Shown: in pieces, positions 9,970 through 24,182 of the stretch | Layout: every line of letters begins with the position of its first letter | How positions within the stretch are numbered: the first letter of the stretch is position 1 | Assembly (NCBI GenBank): GCA_013399875.1 | Contig: VXAZ01007584.1 | Span: forward strand, 1-64,000 | DNA from: Gymnorhina tibicen | Lineage: Eukaryota > Chordata > Aves > Passeriformes > Artamidae | Direction: 5' to 3' | DNA length: 64,000 bases | Translations under genes and position numbers: made by a program | Notes under the pieces: generated by a model | The model's input: the letters and a program-made list of their open reading frames with translations, nothing else | Database searches by the model: none | What the model was told of the DNA's origin: nothing

Positions 9970-12900
9970 CATAGGTCCGACCTTCTGAGCCCCTTCCAGC
10001 TGGGGAGCACTGTGAAACCAGTGCTGCTCAGTGTACCAGTTGTAACTCCAGCTTGCACAGACATGGAGAAGACATAGGAACACAGATTAGCTTCAGTTCT
10101 TGTAAAAGCTTGGGGTTTGGCACATCTTTCTATCAGCTTGCTGCACACTTGCATAATAATCCTCTTTATTTAATTTATTACATTGTAGAGGTATGGAATG
10201 GGAAAAGACCTCTTGAATCACCATTCCACTGCCCCTTCTCAGGTGACTCCACAGGTGACTACATCCCAGAATTATCTTCAAAGACCTGCTCAAACGCCAC
10301 CTTAAAAATGTTTTGAGGTTTTTTTAACATCGTGGCTTAACACAAATATTGAAACTTGAGATCCTGATAACATTCTGACTGCGAGCTTTGAACTAACCTT
10401 TGAAAGCCCTACAAGCAGGTTATTTTGTGCCGTCAGATGACTTGTTATACTGCAATGACATTTGCCTTTCCTCTGAGAGTGCCACACTGTGATTAAGAAG
10501 TGGATTGTTTATCTCCTGCTCACAATCACTTGTAAGGATCTCAAATACCCTTTACACATCACCAGCCACCCCTCCTGTGCTCTGTTACTTTGTCATTTAG
10601 CTTTATGACCAGTTTCATGTTCTTAAGCCAGATCTGAAAGCGTGGGACAGCACATTGCTTGATCCAGACACACGGAGAGAATGCTGAGGTAGGATTTTAC
10701 ACACATCTCTGAAATCCCACGGTGCATTCTGTTATGATCCCTCCACCCAGAAGTTTTATGGAACAGTCAAGTTTCAAGGCCAGGAGTTACCATCACGATC
10801 ATCTGCAGTTTTTCACCCGCTCAGTTCCCTAATGCCCCTAAGGGAATTGCTGTTCCCTCCTATGTGAATGAACTCTCCTGAGCCAAGTAACTTCTGTTTA
10901 AAGTAAAATCTGTTCCTCAAGAAAAAAAAAAAGAAGTCCAGCCTTGCTTACGTCAGCTTTCACTATCAAATACCTTCTTTTAACATAAGAGCTAATAAAC
11001 TATGAGCAAGCCATCTGCTGACTTCATCAGTAAGTTAAACATACGGAGCTTCAACTCTGCCTTTGTGAAGCAAATTTTTCCACATATCCAAGGCTTTTTG
11101 AACTCTCTCTGGTTGGTCACAAGAGAATGCCAAAGCAGACACAGCACTGCAGAAGAGGTCTTGGAGTCTGGCTTAGTCCAGATATCCAAAACAGGGGTGA
11201 CTGTTCCAGAGGCTCTCCCCTGGGCCACACCTCTTCTCTGGAAATCTGTGGCACAACTTCCCTGTGCTGCCCACAAGGAGCTGCTTTTTAGGGCCTGGGA
11301 AATGGGAGCCATTTCTTTGAACCTCCTTGAGGAATCCAGGTAAAAGTTGCGGGTCACTGATTCTCTCTAGGGATGGGAACACGGGAGAGAACCTGCTTTT
11401 GAGGACATTTCTTTCTCACCAGCCCTGATGCAGTTACCTGTTTAGGAGACAGGTTTTTATATCTACATTGTCACAGCATTAAAGAGATGCAGAGTCAGGG
11501 TCAGAGCCCCACTGTGCTGGACATTCTGATCCGAGACCTAAAGCTGCTCCCTGCTCTGGGAAAAACAAAATCAATCATTTTTTTGCTGCAGACTCAGAGT
11601 GCTCATAGGGCTTTTGTTTATTGTTTGTGTCACTGTGGTTTAAAGTAAAAAATATAATAATGATCAGCCTGGTTCTTCTGTATTTTTTCAGTCATTGCCT
11701 TATTTGCTTTCTTCCAACTCTCCAGCAGTGTTTCCAGTGGTTCAAAGGGCTTGAAAGCTAGGACATCAGAAAACAGATTGTCAAGTCCAACAGACAAATA
11801 TGTAGTACACAATAATAGTAGTTTTCTCTTTTTTTTTTTTCTGAATCTTTTAATTCCTGACCTGTAACAAAAAGATGTATAAAATTATTGACATTCTGAG
11901 GGAAACAGGGAGGATCATGAGATTTCTACAAGCTTTAAAAATAATGATTTATCACTTCATTAGAGTTTACTTTCCTGTCTAATTCTCTGTGGCAGCTCTG
12001 CTCACTGTACCTGGCTAGTAAAGGTGTTCAGTAAAGAAACTGGGGCTGAACTCAGCGGGAAGCAATTGTGGAACACTTTTACCACAGAGCAGCCTTATGA
12101 AAGCAGAGATTGTATTCCTTGCTTTCGCTGTGGAAAACAGTCCTGGGATGTGGATGAGGAAAAATTAATTGATGTTACTCTTAATGCTTTTACTCTTCAT
12201 TTTATTCTCTGGATAATAACTGATATGAATTCAAGCCAAGTTATTCAGCTCTGGATTTGTTTAGAAAGAGGGCAAGGAGTGAAGGAGATGGGATCCCATC
12301 CAAGATCTGACTTGCATCTCATAAAGAGATGGGGAAGACATAACTGAACTTAATTCCTATTTAATGTTGGGGATTTTGCCGCAATTCTTCTCTAGAAAGA
12401 AAAATGTAATGTATCCTTATTTAGGAAAGAAAGGCTGTGATGAAAATGATGAAGCAAAAGGTAGTGGGAAGGTTCTGGATCCTGATAGTCCCTCTGCTTT
12501 AGCTGCTCTCATTGCTATCATTTTTATGGGCACTGGGCTGGGATGTGGCTGCTGTTTGTGCAGCAGATGGATGGTGCTGTGACCAAAGCACTCAGGAGGA
12601 ACTGGTTTGTTTCAGGCTTTGACACAGACTTTCTCCATAATGTTGAACAAATTACCTGTGCAAAGAAAAAGCATAAAGGTAGTGAGGCAAATGCATTCAG
12701 GCCAGTGCTTAAACATTTATATTATAGCATTTCAGCTTTAGAAACAGTATGGGTTTTAAAAATGATATTATTTTTAAAAGAAACATAACATCAAGATTTA
12801 CCCTGTTATCTTGTGATGTGAGTTTTCCCTACATAACAATTTGGATGATTTTGTTCTTAGTAAAAACAAAATTAAATCCTTTAAGAGCAAAAATAGCTAT

Positions 12901-15900
12901 TTAGAAAAAACTAAATAATAAGCAAACAACAATAAGTGTATATCATTACTGCACTCCAGAAATGAAGCCCATCTGAAATCTGCTCTCTGAATCTTACTCC
13001 ACTGAGCTCCTGTGGGCACCCAAACCTCAGTGAAGGAAGAAGAGGTGGCAGAGAAGTGGGCGAAAAGCTCAACCAATAAAACCCAAGAGCAGTGCTTGAT
13101 AAAATAGATGGAAAAGAGTAAGTACAAATGTCAAGCATGAGTTAAGGAAAGCTGCCCATTTCATTTTCCTCAGCCTCAGAGGGAATGGTTGGCTAACTTA
13201 GTTTGTATCCCCAGAAAGTGTGGTCTCCCCAGAAACTGTTCTCTGCACAAGAAATTGGGAGGCCACCTCTGCCAGCCAGATCTTAGGACCATCTCATCAC
13301 CTTGCAGAGATGCACGGAAGTATCTGCCATCCTCCCAGGCACCATATGGACCAGACCTTGTGGCTGTTCTCAAGGGATTCAGTAATCATATTGTCATTTT
13401 CCCTCTTGTTTACTGGAGGGAAAGATGCTATCAAATTTTAAAGAACCGAGTGGAAAAGCCATGAAATAAAAGGAAACGGAAGGACTGAGTGCTGAATTAC
13501 TGAAGAGTGGAAGAAAAAATAGCCCACCTTCCAAACCTGTAATGCTTCCAGCAAGAGAAAAGAGACACCCAAATGCAAAAAGAACAGAGGAAACAGCAGT
13601 GACTTTGAAGGTCTAAATCTCCTCCTCTGTGCTGTACAATGTGTGCAATTTTGACTTGTGTACACACATGGAGAAAGTTAAATATCATATCTTCTCTGAA
13701 AAGTTAAATTACTTGAGAACTTTGGAACAATATGGACATGTTCTCAAAAATTTTCAATCAGTTAAGCAAGTCAGAGGAGATGCAGCAGCTCCACCTTTCT
13801 TCTGTAAGACAATCCTCAAAGGACACGATGGCCATGGAGAACTTGCTTTTCATGGCCACTAAGTACACCTGAGGAGTGCCAGCACCATTCCTGGTGCTCT
13901 GCCGAATACAGAATATACAGACCTCTCATGAAATGAATTCCATGTAAAGGTTCAACCCAGACACTCCAGGAACCAGTGGGAGGGTTGCAAGGTCAGTCAC
14001 AAGAATATCAGACTCTGCTTTCTAAAAATGCCTTCCTAATGTAGAAATACCACGACCAAAACTGACCTGGACCCTCATTGTAAATCCCACTGACAGACAC
14101 CTTAAAAGTGCCTCTCTGGTTTTTGCTTTTGAAAATGCTGTGCCCAAGAACAACTAAAAGCAACTCACCCTGTGGAAAGCATACTGAGGGAACCGCAGGC
14201 TCCTTTAATGTCACTGGATTTAGAAAGCAGATCTTGTAGCCACACAGTGTCCCCAACTTCCTGCTTACAAACTGCTTTAGCATTGACTCAGTAGGAATAA
14301 CACCATCCACTGAATCACCCACCCATCTGCAACACCTGCTTCTTCCTTAGCTATTACGCCTTCCCTGGGATGACTCAGTTTAGCTGCTCTGAGCCTGGGA
14401 GATGGGAGAAGACCATACCTTAAAGACACATGGGTTAGGGAGTATTCAAAGCCCCCTACTAATTACTGGCTTTCTGCAGTCTGGGATGCAATAATCCCTT
14501 GTCCACTCCCTGTGACTCCACACAGTTGGGGGGTGTTTTGTGACTTGTCCAGCCCTGCCTATCTGGAACACTTTCCTGCCGAGACAGTGACTCACTTCCT
14601 CTTTAGGAAGCTCACCCAAAATCCTTTTCACTTTAGCTTATAAACTGTTATTAACTCCATCTGTAAAGCAAAACTTTTACTCATCAGTAGTGCTAAATGG
14701 GAATTTTCCAGTGATACACACTTTTTTTTGTTGGAAGATGTTGATTTGTTAGAACATAAATCTTTTTTAGAAACAAACCAGTTTTGCTTAGGCTTTCATC
14801 AGAAGAAGTATTTGCATCCAAAGAAGGAGAACAGCTCAGCTTAGCCAAGACACCAGCGGTTAGGTCACTAACATAGCAAAACTGAGCTTTTTGGCTACAC
14901 AGGGATATGAACCTGGCCCCGCTATCCTCCACAGTGCCATAACAGCAATCATCTCTTAGGATGGAGCAAGTTCATAGTCTCCCACTGATTATGTTTTATT
15001 AAGTGACCAGTCAGTGTTATCAGAACTTGGTCCTGATATCGTCTCCATTTCACATCAGTGCTTAATCCTTAGGTAACTGGCAGTTCAGGAAAACCACAGG
15101 GTTTTTTTTAGTTTTTCTCATTTTCCTGTGAAGCTTCAAAAAATCTCAAGTTGTTCCCACTGAGGAGCAGGATGTTTTCAAAACCTTTAAGGTTGTCACA
15201 GAAGAGGAGAACTACAGAAGATTCCAGATGAGTTGTACTCACTGTTTTTCTCAGAAGTAGTCCCAAGCAGGAGGTCACTCCAGTCACCTCCCAAACACAC
15301 AGGCTGTAGCAGCGTTTTTCTTAGGACTGGTAGCAAATTTCTTTGTGATGTGCCTGCATCAGAAAAGGGGCCACATGAGCCAAAGTGTCTCCTCTGAAGT
15401 CCTTTATATAAATTAAATTTCCGATGAGTGAGGTGATGGGTTTCTGTGGCTGATGGACACTCCGAATTTGTTAGAACATAGGCACAACTGCACATTTGGA
15501 TTTTGTTCAGATAATACACTGTGCATTACCCATGTGTCTGTTTTTCCATGGGCTATAAAAGCAAGACTCAATTAGCAAGTGTGGCTTTTTTTTCCCTCTG
15601 TTTTCATCCATGGCTCAGGATATGTCTTTCAGATGCAGTTTCAGAAATAAACGTAAGATTAAATTCTGATATTTAAATATATATTCAGTAGTTTAGTCTT
15701 TGAAAAATGTTCCTTTTTGCAGCCAGAAGAATGCCGTTATCATCTGAACTATATCCCTATTTTGTATTCCTATAGTATTGCTCAGTAGGAATAGTGGGGT
15801 TAATGGAACTATTCCCACTCATTTTGGTTTTTGTAATCTGTTACTCATCAAGTGTTGAGCTTCTGGGCATTTTGCAAACTATATCAACTATCTTATACCT

Positions 15901-17429
15901 CTAGATTGCTCCCCATCTAACAGACAAGAAATCCTGGAGCTGCTGGCCACCATGGTCCTGCAAAAGCAATCACGTGCTGTTCAGCACCCATTTGATCCAC
16001 ACAACCAAGCAGGATGGTGCATCTTTCTGAAAAGCAAAAGCTTTTGTTGCTATTTAGGGTTCCTGTCCCTCCTGTATGAGGACACACTGTTTTTGGTACT
16101 GTTTACTTAACTGCGAGACTCCATGGTGAGAAAGGGCTTCTTTCTGCTAAGAGAACTTCATCATTGGAGATAATCTCATTTCTAGGGAAAATGCTTGTCA
16201 TCTGTTTCTAGGAAAGACATTATTTCAGGGAGATTTAGCCTTGGCTGTGCCTGCTTTCCATGAACACATTGTGGACCCATATTTACTGCTAGAACAAAAG
16301 GACAAGGGAGGGAAATGTCTGTGCAAAGGAAATTTTCAACCTAAGAGTGAGGAGTCTCAAAGGGTTTTGACTGCAAAGGAAAAGGAAAGAAAAAATCCAA
16401 GCCAATCTGCCTTTTCCACCCCCTCTATTTGTCAGTTGCTCCCCCTCCTTTAGACTGTCAGATTTCACTCCCATTCTACTGTATGGGCACATAAATCTTG
16501 CCAGAAATGCTTCACTCACTTAACACCTACCTGCTGGAGCTTAGATTCAGAGAGAGGGGAGAAAAAGCAACCTCAAATCCTGGCAATTCTTATAAATCAC
16601 AGTGTTGCTAATCTCTTTTCAAGAGAGTCAAATGTAAAGTCATGTTCCTTCTTGTGAAAACATTACTAGCCTGTGGGTGTCAACACAGCCTTCTTTTCCA
16701 AGAAATCTGTTGCATCCCACAGCGACTCTAGAGAAATTGCACTCTGATGACAGTGAAGAGAGTCTGCTAGAAAAACAGCACACGCCAATTCCATACAACA
16801 GCAACCTCAACAAGCACTTGTTTTTGTAAGATCAGCTCTCTCTAATTTCACAAAAAGCAGAACTGAACTTGACCAAGATATATTTTATGGGAGTTGTTTT
16901 TACAACCTCGTTGTTGCGAGCTCTTTCCCCACCCCAAAATCACATTTTCAGCTTCCTTATTCATTCCATGTCAAGACACACTATCCCATTTCTTTACAGC
17001 TCCCATATAGAACAAACAAGAACATAAACCACCTGGCTGCTACCTTTACACATCCTTCTACACCCTGTCTTCTAACAGTGGGACTGCCTCCTCCTCTGGG
17101 AGGGCACCTCAGCACCAAATAGGTCAGCCCTTGCAGTTACCCCATTTTGATAAAAATCTTGTCTCTTCCTGAGGAAAAGATCACCCCCAGTCCCTCAGAC
17201 CCTTGTAGAAATCCATCTAAGCATGAGGTTTGAGGAAGTCCCAAGATGCTTCCCAGATTATTATCTGTAAGGTATCCATAGACCACTTGCAGGGAAAGAG
17301 CCTTTTCCAGGAAGTGTTTTTACAACAAAGTGAAGGAAATAAGAGATGCTTTATGAAGAAAAGACAGAATCTCAGTCAGTCAGAATGCAGTACATTACTG
17401 AAAGGCAGCACCCATTAAGTATTTTGTTC
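9970..17429. other. Gene-free interval
   Basis: About 7.5 kb without an identifiable gene or well-supported repeat. Open frames at 10992-11357 (-, 121 codons) and 11002-11343 (+, 113 codons) overlap on opposite strands. Frames at 12024-12347 and 12364-12582 (+) have mixed composition, and the second ends in a hydrophobic stretch, but none is recognised. A TATAAAAG (15554-15561) is the only core-promoter-like motif seen. Homopolymer runs occur near 10922 (A) and 11830 (T). Confidence 0.55.
15554..15561 (+). promoter_or_regulatory. Isolated TATA-box-like motif
   Basis: TATAAAAG within GGCTATAAAAGCAAG is a close match to the vertebrate TATA box. It has no recognised gene downstream, no evident CCAAT or GC-box partner at the usual distance and no CpG-rich context. 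It may well be fortuitous. Confidence 0.12.
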
Positions 17430-17723
17430 CAGTATATAAAGGGTGCCTACAAAGAAGATGAGAGCTCCGTTTTCCACATGGAAAAGACAAGGGGTAATGG
17501 GTACAAGTTACTCCTGGAGAGATTTTGATTACAAACAAGATAAAATTTTTTACAATGAGCAATCAGTCATTGGAATGATCTGCCCAGGGAAGTGGTGAAT
17601 CGGACACTTTTAAGATGCAGCTGGAGAGGCTGCTGGGCTATCTTGTCTAGACTGTGCTTTTACCCAGAGAGGTTAGACCAGAGATCCTTGAGGTCCTTTC
17701 CAACCTGGTATTTTATGATTCTA
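17430..17723 (+). mobile_element. Old CR1 LINE, 3' fragment
   Basis: A diverged forward CR1 fragment. CAGTATATAAAGGGTGCCTAC (about 17430-17450) matches the CR1 segment before the 3' tail (family form: cagtacctgaaggg.gcctac). Then come AAGACAAGGGGTAATGGGTA and TCATTGGAATGATCTGCCCAGGGAAGTGG, the recognisable core. The end, TTGAGGTCCTTTCCAACCTGG followed by ATGATTCTA, is the CR1 terminus. There are many substitutions and small indels, so it is older than the copies at 9418 and 24331. It has no coding capacity. Confidence 0.88.
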
Positions 17724-18471
17724 ATTGCATTTGAAGTTACCTGGAATGTGGGTTCTCCTCTATGTTAGAAGTTACCAGAACAGGAAAATCATTTGAATTC
17801 ATGTGCATTATGAGGAACACCATAAGTGACCAGAGATCCTTCTAGTTAATTCCTGCATTACCCAGTCTGAATCAGAGGGGTTTACAGTTTGTGTGTGTGT
17901 GTTGGTTTTATGTATTCATTTATTTGGGTAGAGAGAAAAGCTCATATACCCATTTGGTGTGTTGCAGTAGTGTCTAGAGCTCAGACCACAACTTTGCCTG
18001 GGCTGTGTTCCTGTCCAAAATAATGACTCGGCGTGTGACAAGTTCATGTGAAGTCATGGGGCTGTCTGAGAAGGCTCCACTGCAGACAAGGCTTATCCTT
18101 TCCAGCTCTCCTGCTTCCCTCTCTGCAGTTACCCCACTGGCAGGGTGAAGTCAAGCCCCCGCCTTTTCAGACTGCCCTGAGAAAGCACATACCAGGCTGT
18201 GTCTGTCAGCCTTGCATGCACACCTTAGGCATGAACAGGCAAAGTTTCATGCCTCACAGCCCTTGAGAAGTGCACTTGCTGGCTGATGTGCTGTCACCAC
18301 GGCATACTTCTTTACAGGAGGGCTTGTTAAAAAAATAAACAAACTTTGAGCTACCAAAAAGAAAAAAAATATTTGTTCAAATGCAACTATTCCCATGGAA
18401 ATAAGTGCCTGCTCAAGAGGAAACAAGGAGAACGGCTGCTGTTTGTGATTCCCTCTCTCCCTCTCTCTCAG

Positions 18472-18615
18472 GCTGCAGCCTGGACTGCCCAGACCCAGGA
18501 GAAATCAGCCCAAGAGCTGGCTGTGCAAAGGGACTTGGAGCAGCAACCCCCCAAGGGATCCCTGCAGTCCCCACAGCATAAATCAGCCCCACTCCCTGGT
18601 CTCACCTCACTGTGA
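18472..18615 (+). other. Candidate terminal coding exon, unsupported
   Basis: A strong acceptor tract (CCCTCTCTCCCTCTCTCTCAG, ending at 18471) is followed at once by 47 open codons and TGA at 18613-18615. The translation begins AAAWTAQTQEKSAQEL and is Gln/Ser/Pro-rich. The frame is also open upstream to an ATG at 18346 without splicing. No family is recognised. The CT-rich tract may be just a simple repeat. Confidence 0.12.
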
Positions 18616-21600
18616 CCACCTCTATGGAGCATCTGTCCTCTCCCAAATCTCTTTCTTCCCTGATGATCTACAAGTCTGGGAAAATCTGACAAAACCTTCT
18701 GAAACCCATCAACAATAAGGCAGGAAAAGGAACGGAAGAAAAAGTCACTGAAAACAAATGAACTAAAAGACAAAAAGAAACACACACATGTTTTAGAGTT
18801 ACTGTCTGAGGTATTTGGAAGGAAAAAAAAATCATTTTTCTATGAATTGTTTCCTATTAAAATTTTGTAGCAAATTATGACCCCAATAAGAGCATTGGCA
18901 AGCTGGCATCTATTTTGTTCTGGTTCATTAATCCATTCTGAGAGGTGACAGCCCATATAATGATTTCTTGGCAAGGCAACGAGGCAGTTCTTTGGGTAAA
19001 TCATAACTCCACTGGCATCACATGGTACCACAATAATTTATACCACACAAGGGCCTATTCCACCATCTGAATTCCCTTGCCCATCACATTGCAGCTTGTA
19101 CCCAGGCCAGCTTGACTTTTATGGTTAGCATCCCCATCGTTTGTTATTCACACTGTGGCAGAAACTTGAAGTCACAACCAGGATGCCGCTCGCACAGGGT
19201 TAGCTGCTGTGACAACATATGCAAAACGGTTCCAAAGAGCTTTCACTCTTACTCTGCTGTTATCTGTCATGTTCCTACCCCGAGTCCATCCAAACAGATT
19301 TTCACCAAGTGCTTAAATGGCTGAACTTTGGCCAGGAAGGCACCGTGGAATTACTCACAGTGGCAAGCCAGATGAAATGTAAGCATCACCAATTCATCCA
19401 ATTATTTTTCAATAGAAGCTGGGGCCAGAAGGGACTTTGTACATCATTACTCTTGATATTCCAGACATCCTTGTTTGCAGTTTGGTTCTGCAGAAAGAAA
19501 TAATAGTTTGTTTCATTGACAAGAGAGGACAAGTAAAAATTAGCAGATTTTATGGGACATAAAAAAGCCCATTAGAAAATTATGTTTAGAGAGAGAGATT
19601 TTTCATTGTGCAACACAACTCTTTACCATGTTCCAAAATAAAATATTGATGAAAAGAATATGACTGTGCTTACCAAATATTATTTTTGAGTCATCTATAA
19701 GTTTAGAGAGATCATAAGAGAATAAGATAGGAGTGTGATGGATGAAAGAGGGGAAAGGTGACGGTAGTTTAAAATGCATCTTCTTCTTTTGTCTCCACTC
19801 ACTGAAGGAGCTAATAGTAGCTTCCAAAAAGTTGATTTTGGTGATGCTTCACTTCCATGCTTTAGTTCATTTACTGTTCCTGTAAAACTGAACTTCAGTA
19901 CAAACCCAAACCATAAATATGGGCACCTCAGGACTTCTGGATACTTTGAGATTCAAATCCAGATCTCTGTTCTGCATATGAGCCAGGACAGAAGTCTAGG
20001 TCTGAATGCCCTCAAATACTATGGCTTCTGCTTGTAGGTCCACAGTATCCTCAGCTGGGGCTTCTCTCCACTGGAAAGGCAATTATTAACCAGGAAACAA
20101 GCAGGGAGAATCTCTTAAAAAGTACTTACAAAATGACTGTTGAACAACTTGAGCTGGAATATGCTTGGAAGTGACTCTATAAACAGAACTACCCATGAAT
20201 CAAAAACCTCTTAAAATTTTTGTTGCAACTTGATTTAAATTTCTGGGTTATTCAAATTTATGAGAAATTGAGATAAACCTCCAAGATTCAGTCACTTTTA
20301 ATAGCATGAGATACAGACTTCTCAAACCTGCTGTGAAAGCTGAAACCTGGGCCAGCTTTTCATCCGCAAGCCGAACTTAACATCAGTAAAAAAGACATCA
20401 CACGCTTCTCTCATTTCCTATACAGTTTAAGGAAAAGAAAAAAAAAACCAAAAAACCCAACCACGAATACCCAGGACAGAGAAAAAATTTATTTCTGAAA
20501 AACACAGCCCTTTCTCATTCTGGCACTTCCATTTCAATCAGATGCTTTGTTTCATACATTTAGCAGCTTGCATGCACCCCCAGATCTTCCTGGGAGATAC
20601 ACAGTGTCTTTACAAGCAGGGCACACCTCAGAGGTGACCCAGAAACCCTCTCAGGAAAGCACTTGCCCGCACCTGTCAAAGGCTGAGCACAGCTGAATTG
20701 GCACCTTAACCCATACCAAGCCACCGCTGCCAACTCCAGGCAGGAATTTTCTAACTCCTTGTTCCAAAAAAAAAAATCTCCCCAGCCAAAATCCCCTCCT
20801 GGCCTGCAAATATGTTCAGGCATACACCTCTGTGTTGTAAATGAAATATCTGGCTTGCTGCAAAGCCGTACTGAAGGAGCCAACTGGAACCGAGCAGAGC
20901 GAGCACTGGGAGAAGGTGTTTGAGCTGTTGAATTTAGTGAATTCATGCATGCCATATCCAAAGGAGCATTGCACATTTCCCTTTAAGAGTCATGCTGGTG
21001 GGGATGAATTTACCACCTGGTCTTTTCATACCCGACAATGGGTGTTTTGAGGAGGACTTCTTGAATTGCCTCATGTGGAAGACACTCGTGTTTCGTCCTG
21101 CTTGCAAAGGTGAGCAAAGCCCTTATGCCATCCACTGACCTCAAGAGAAAGAGTTACAAGGGACTCAAGGTGTCCTGTTTAGTCCCAATAATGTGATTAT
21201 TGTGCCCAGATTTTTCAAGTCCAGGCCAAAGAAAGTGGGGCTCTTGAAACCACTAATGAACACCAGTCCGAAGACTGCAACTTATACATGCCTTTGGATA
21301 CACAAAACATTTCTAACAGGGTTGGTACAAACTGCTTAAAATTTGATATTATGTTTTTTCTGCTTTCTAGATTTCAGCACTTTTTAAAGGGCCACATTAG
21401 CAAGAGAGGGAAAAGGGAAAAAAATGAATATTCGGTGGAAGGGATTTTGCATGTTCCTTAATGAACTAGGAGGGTGACTGGTCACCATTCCATCTGGGGC
21501 AATGAAAAGACCGAAGCATGAAATCATAAACTTTCATTCTAAGAGTAAATTGGTACCAAAAACTGTCTGAGTCAGTGCCAACAATCTGATCTCTGATCTT

Positions 21601-21630
21601 TGCTATACATGCATTCAGGTTTATTCCAAT

Positions 21631-21694
21631 GTAATACATGAGGTACTATGAAGTACTAATGAAGTAATGAGGTAATACTGAAATAATGAAGAAA
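21631..21694 (+). repeat. Degenerate ATGAGGTA/ATGAAGTA tandem words
   Basis: Successive, imperfect copies of an 8-10 base word (ATGAGGTACT, ATGAAGTACTA, ATGAAGTA, ATGAGGTA, then AATAATGAAG) form a decayed short tandem array. Confidence 0.6.
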
Positions 21695-24182
21695 ACCTAA
21701 ATTTTCCCAGACAGCAGTAGTAGAGTATCTAGCAGTCTTGAAAAGCTGTGTAAGGTTTGCAAAGCACTGTACCAAACATCTCTTGGGCAGAGTTTATATA
21801 TTACCATAATTTTCCTCCAGATTCCACTCTCTTCAGAAGTCAACAAAGAAAAGAAGAAACAAAGGCTCGATGATTCCTCAGAAATCACTGGTCTATTATT
21901 TTCCCAAGGGCATGACTCTCCACACCTAACAGACATCTGTCTGATCTGGTATCAAAAATTCCCTAGCAATAAAGAATCTATTAAGCTCTTGTTGAACTTG
22001 GCACATGGTAATCCAGTAATTCAAACTAAATTCATAAAGGTGAAGAGCAACTGTAAGGCCCTACATGTGTAGGAGGACACAATTGTGCAGGAAATTGTGG
22101 GAGGCAGCACCTGACCATTTAAAACATGAGGGTTCTTCCTTAGAAGAATCGATCCAATCTCTACAAGCTGAGCCTTGCAGGCAGATGCTCCTTCTACTGC
22201 GTCCTGAATAAGCAACTCTTCCCCTCTCACAAGCAAGGAGAAAAGCTTTTAGGAGGGGAGAAAAGGGGAAAAAAGCATCAGCTTGGGAAAGCATAGCCAC
22301 TCCCTCTAGGAATGAACACCAGGTACACATTTAGCAGCAGTCTGAGTTTACTTGATTTCACACTTTCCATGTGTGGATGTGCAACAGATGAATGCAACTT
22401 CTACACGTAATCCATGAGCATCTTCCCATCTTCCACACATTACAGCACAGCAGGTCCTTTCCCACTCGTGTCCACCTTCCCAGAGGCCAGTTCTTCCAGT
22501 GTTCAGTCCATGTGGGAAGCTTGTGTGGTCTTACCACTGCTTAGAAAGAAACTCTTCCATCCCAGGAGGTTTCTGGACCCCACCACCGTCCTTTGGGAGC
22601 TGTGATGTTTCCCAAGTGCTCCCAGCCTGCTGCACTTTGCCTGTGTGAGGTCTCTACATTCGGGCTTTCCCTTCATTCACCAGCAAGGGGGGCAAAGGAC
22701 ACTTTTCTCCTTGGAGCTCCTGGCTGCAAGATTTAGTCTGGGATCTGTCTGGGATTTTTTCCTCATTTGGCAGCCGGGTCCTTTGACACCTTTGACACCA
22801 CTGTGGTGTCATATGAGTCCCCAAGGCCAAGCGTGCTGAGACGCATCTCTTGATACCCAGTATGGAGAGACTTTGGTGGGGTAGCATCCTCAGGAGAAAG
22901 TACCAGGGCTTTTCTAAATTCGTCAAGCAACTATTGCCACATCCTACATCAGACTGCAGGCCCAGCAGGCATTGCCCTGTTACTCCATGGATTTTTGGGC
23001 TGCAGTGTTGAGGGGCACTGAGGGGTAGCTGCTCCCTAGGAAAGGGGAGCCAGGAGCCCAGACTCATAACAAGGCATCAATGCATCAGCTCCAGGGCTTG
23101 TTGGACTCATTGTGCGGTTCCCTGGCCAGGCAGAAAAATAACTTATTAAAAAGAAAGAAAAGTGTAGCTGTTTCCTGACCAAAGGAGCTGAGTTAACTCA
23201 CGGCAGAGGCTGAAGACAAGAAAGGAAGGGTCAGGACCATGCGGGCAGGAGTGGGAGCAGGGTAAGGCAGGAGTAGAGGAGGAGGAAGAAGGGTGCAAGG
23301 TGGTGTTCTTGGAGGTGGCAAACCATAATACTGGTTCACCTGCTGTGGGCGAGCACACACTGATCACCTCTGTGCTGTGCAGCAGGAGAAACCCTGGATA
23401 GCAGCTCTCTGGAAATGGGAGCTGCATGTCCTCCCCTGGTTACCACTACTCGATAGCAGGAGATTTCTCCTCTCTGAAGCATTTTTATGCTCACAGTTAG
23501 TTAAAAAGCAATGCTGTGCTTGTTCCTCCCCTTTGTACCTATGCATGGGAGTAAAGAGCTTCTTACCTCTCAAGCTCCGAATCACTGGGCTTGAGAATCA
23601 CAGTACACAATAAATATATCCACTTTAACAAAATGCAAGACACAGAAGTGTTCACAACAGTCAAGAAGAATAGATTATCACATCAGTCTTGGCAATATTT
23701 ATAGTTTTCCATGCATTTATACGTTTCATGTGGTGCAGCTGACGTAAAATACAACCCAGAAAAAACAAGTTGGCCCAGCTTGGAAAAATCTCATATGCTT
23801 CAAGGTATTTGCCTAGGCTCACCAAGCTCATTTTTGGTTTTGCATTAAAATTCTACAAGGACACAGAATTAACCCCACACCAGCTATTTCAGACATGGCA
23901 ATGTTGTATTTAAAAATTTAATATTGTAATCTTAAACCTGTAACTTGGGCCAAATCACCCTAATATACTTTCCTTGGAGCAGCTTTTTATAACAGTCTTT
24001 GGGAACTGTATATATGCTGTGCATGGATCTTGTCCTTAATTTTGTGTTTTCTATACAATTTTCTAAAATCTAAAAATAAGTATTAATTTTACCTGTTTAA
24101 GCACATAAAACTCAAATATGTATTAAAAAACTTCACCTACTTAAAAACACCCAAGCAGGTATAGAACATACATATAAATGAG

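Noticed and set aside
9464..10077. Open frames at 9464-9646 (-) and 9658-10077 (+)
   Set aside because: They lie in, or start in, the reverse CR1 copy and do not represent a host gene.
12364..12582. 72-codon frame with a C-terminal hydrophobic stretch as a small membrane protein
   Set aside because: No promoter, splice or homology support; hydrophobic stretches of this length are frequent in random translations.
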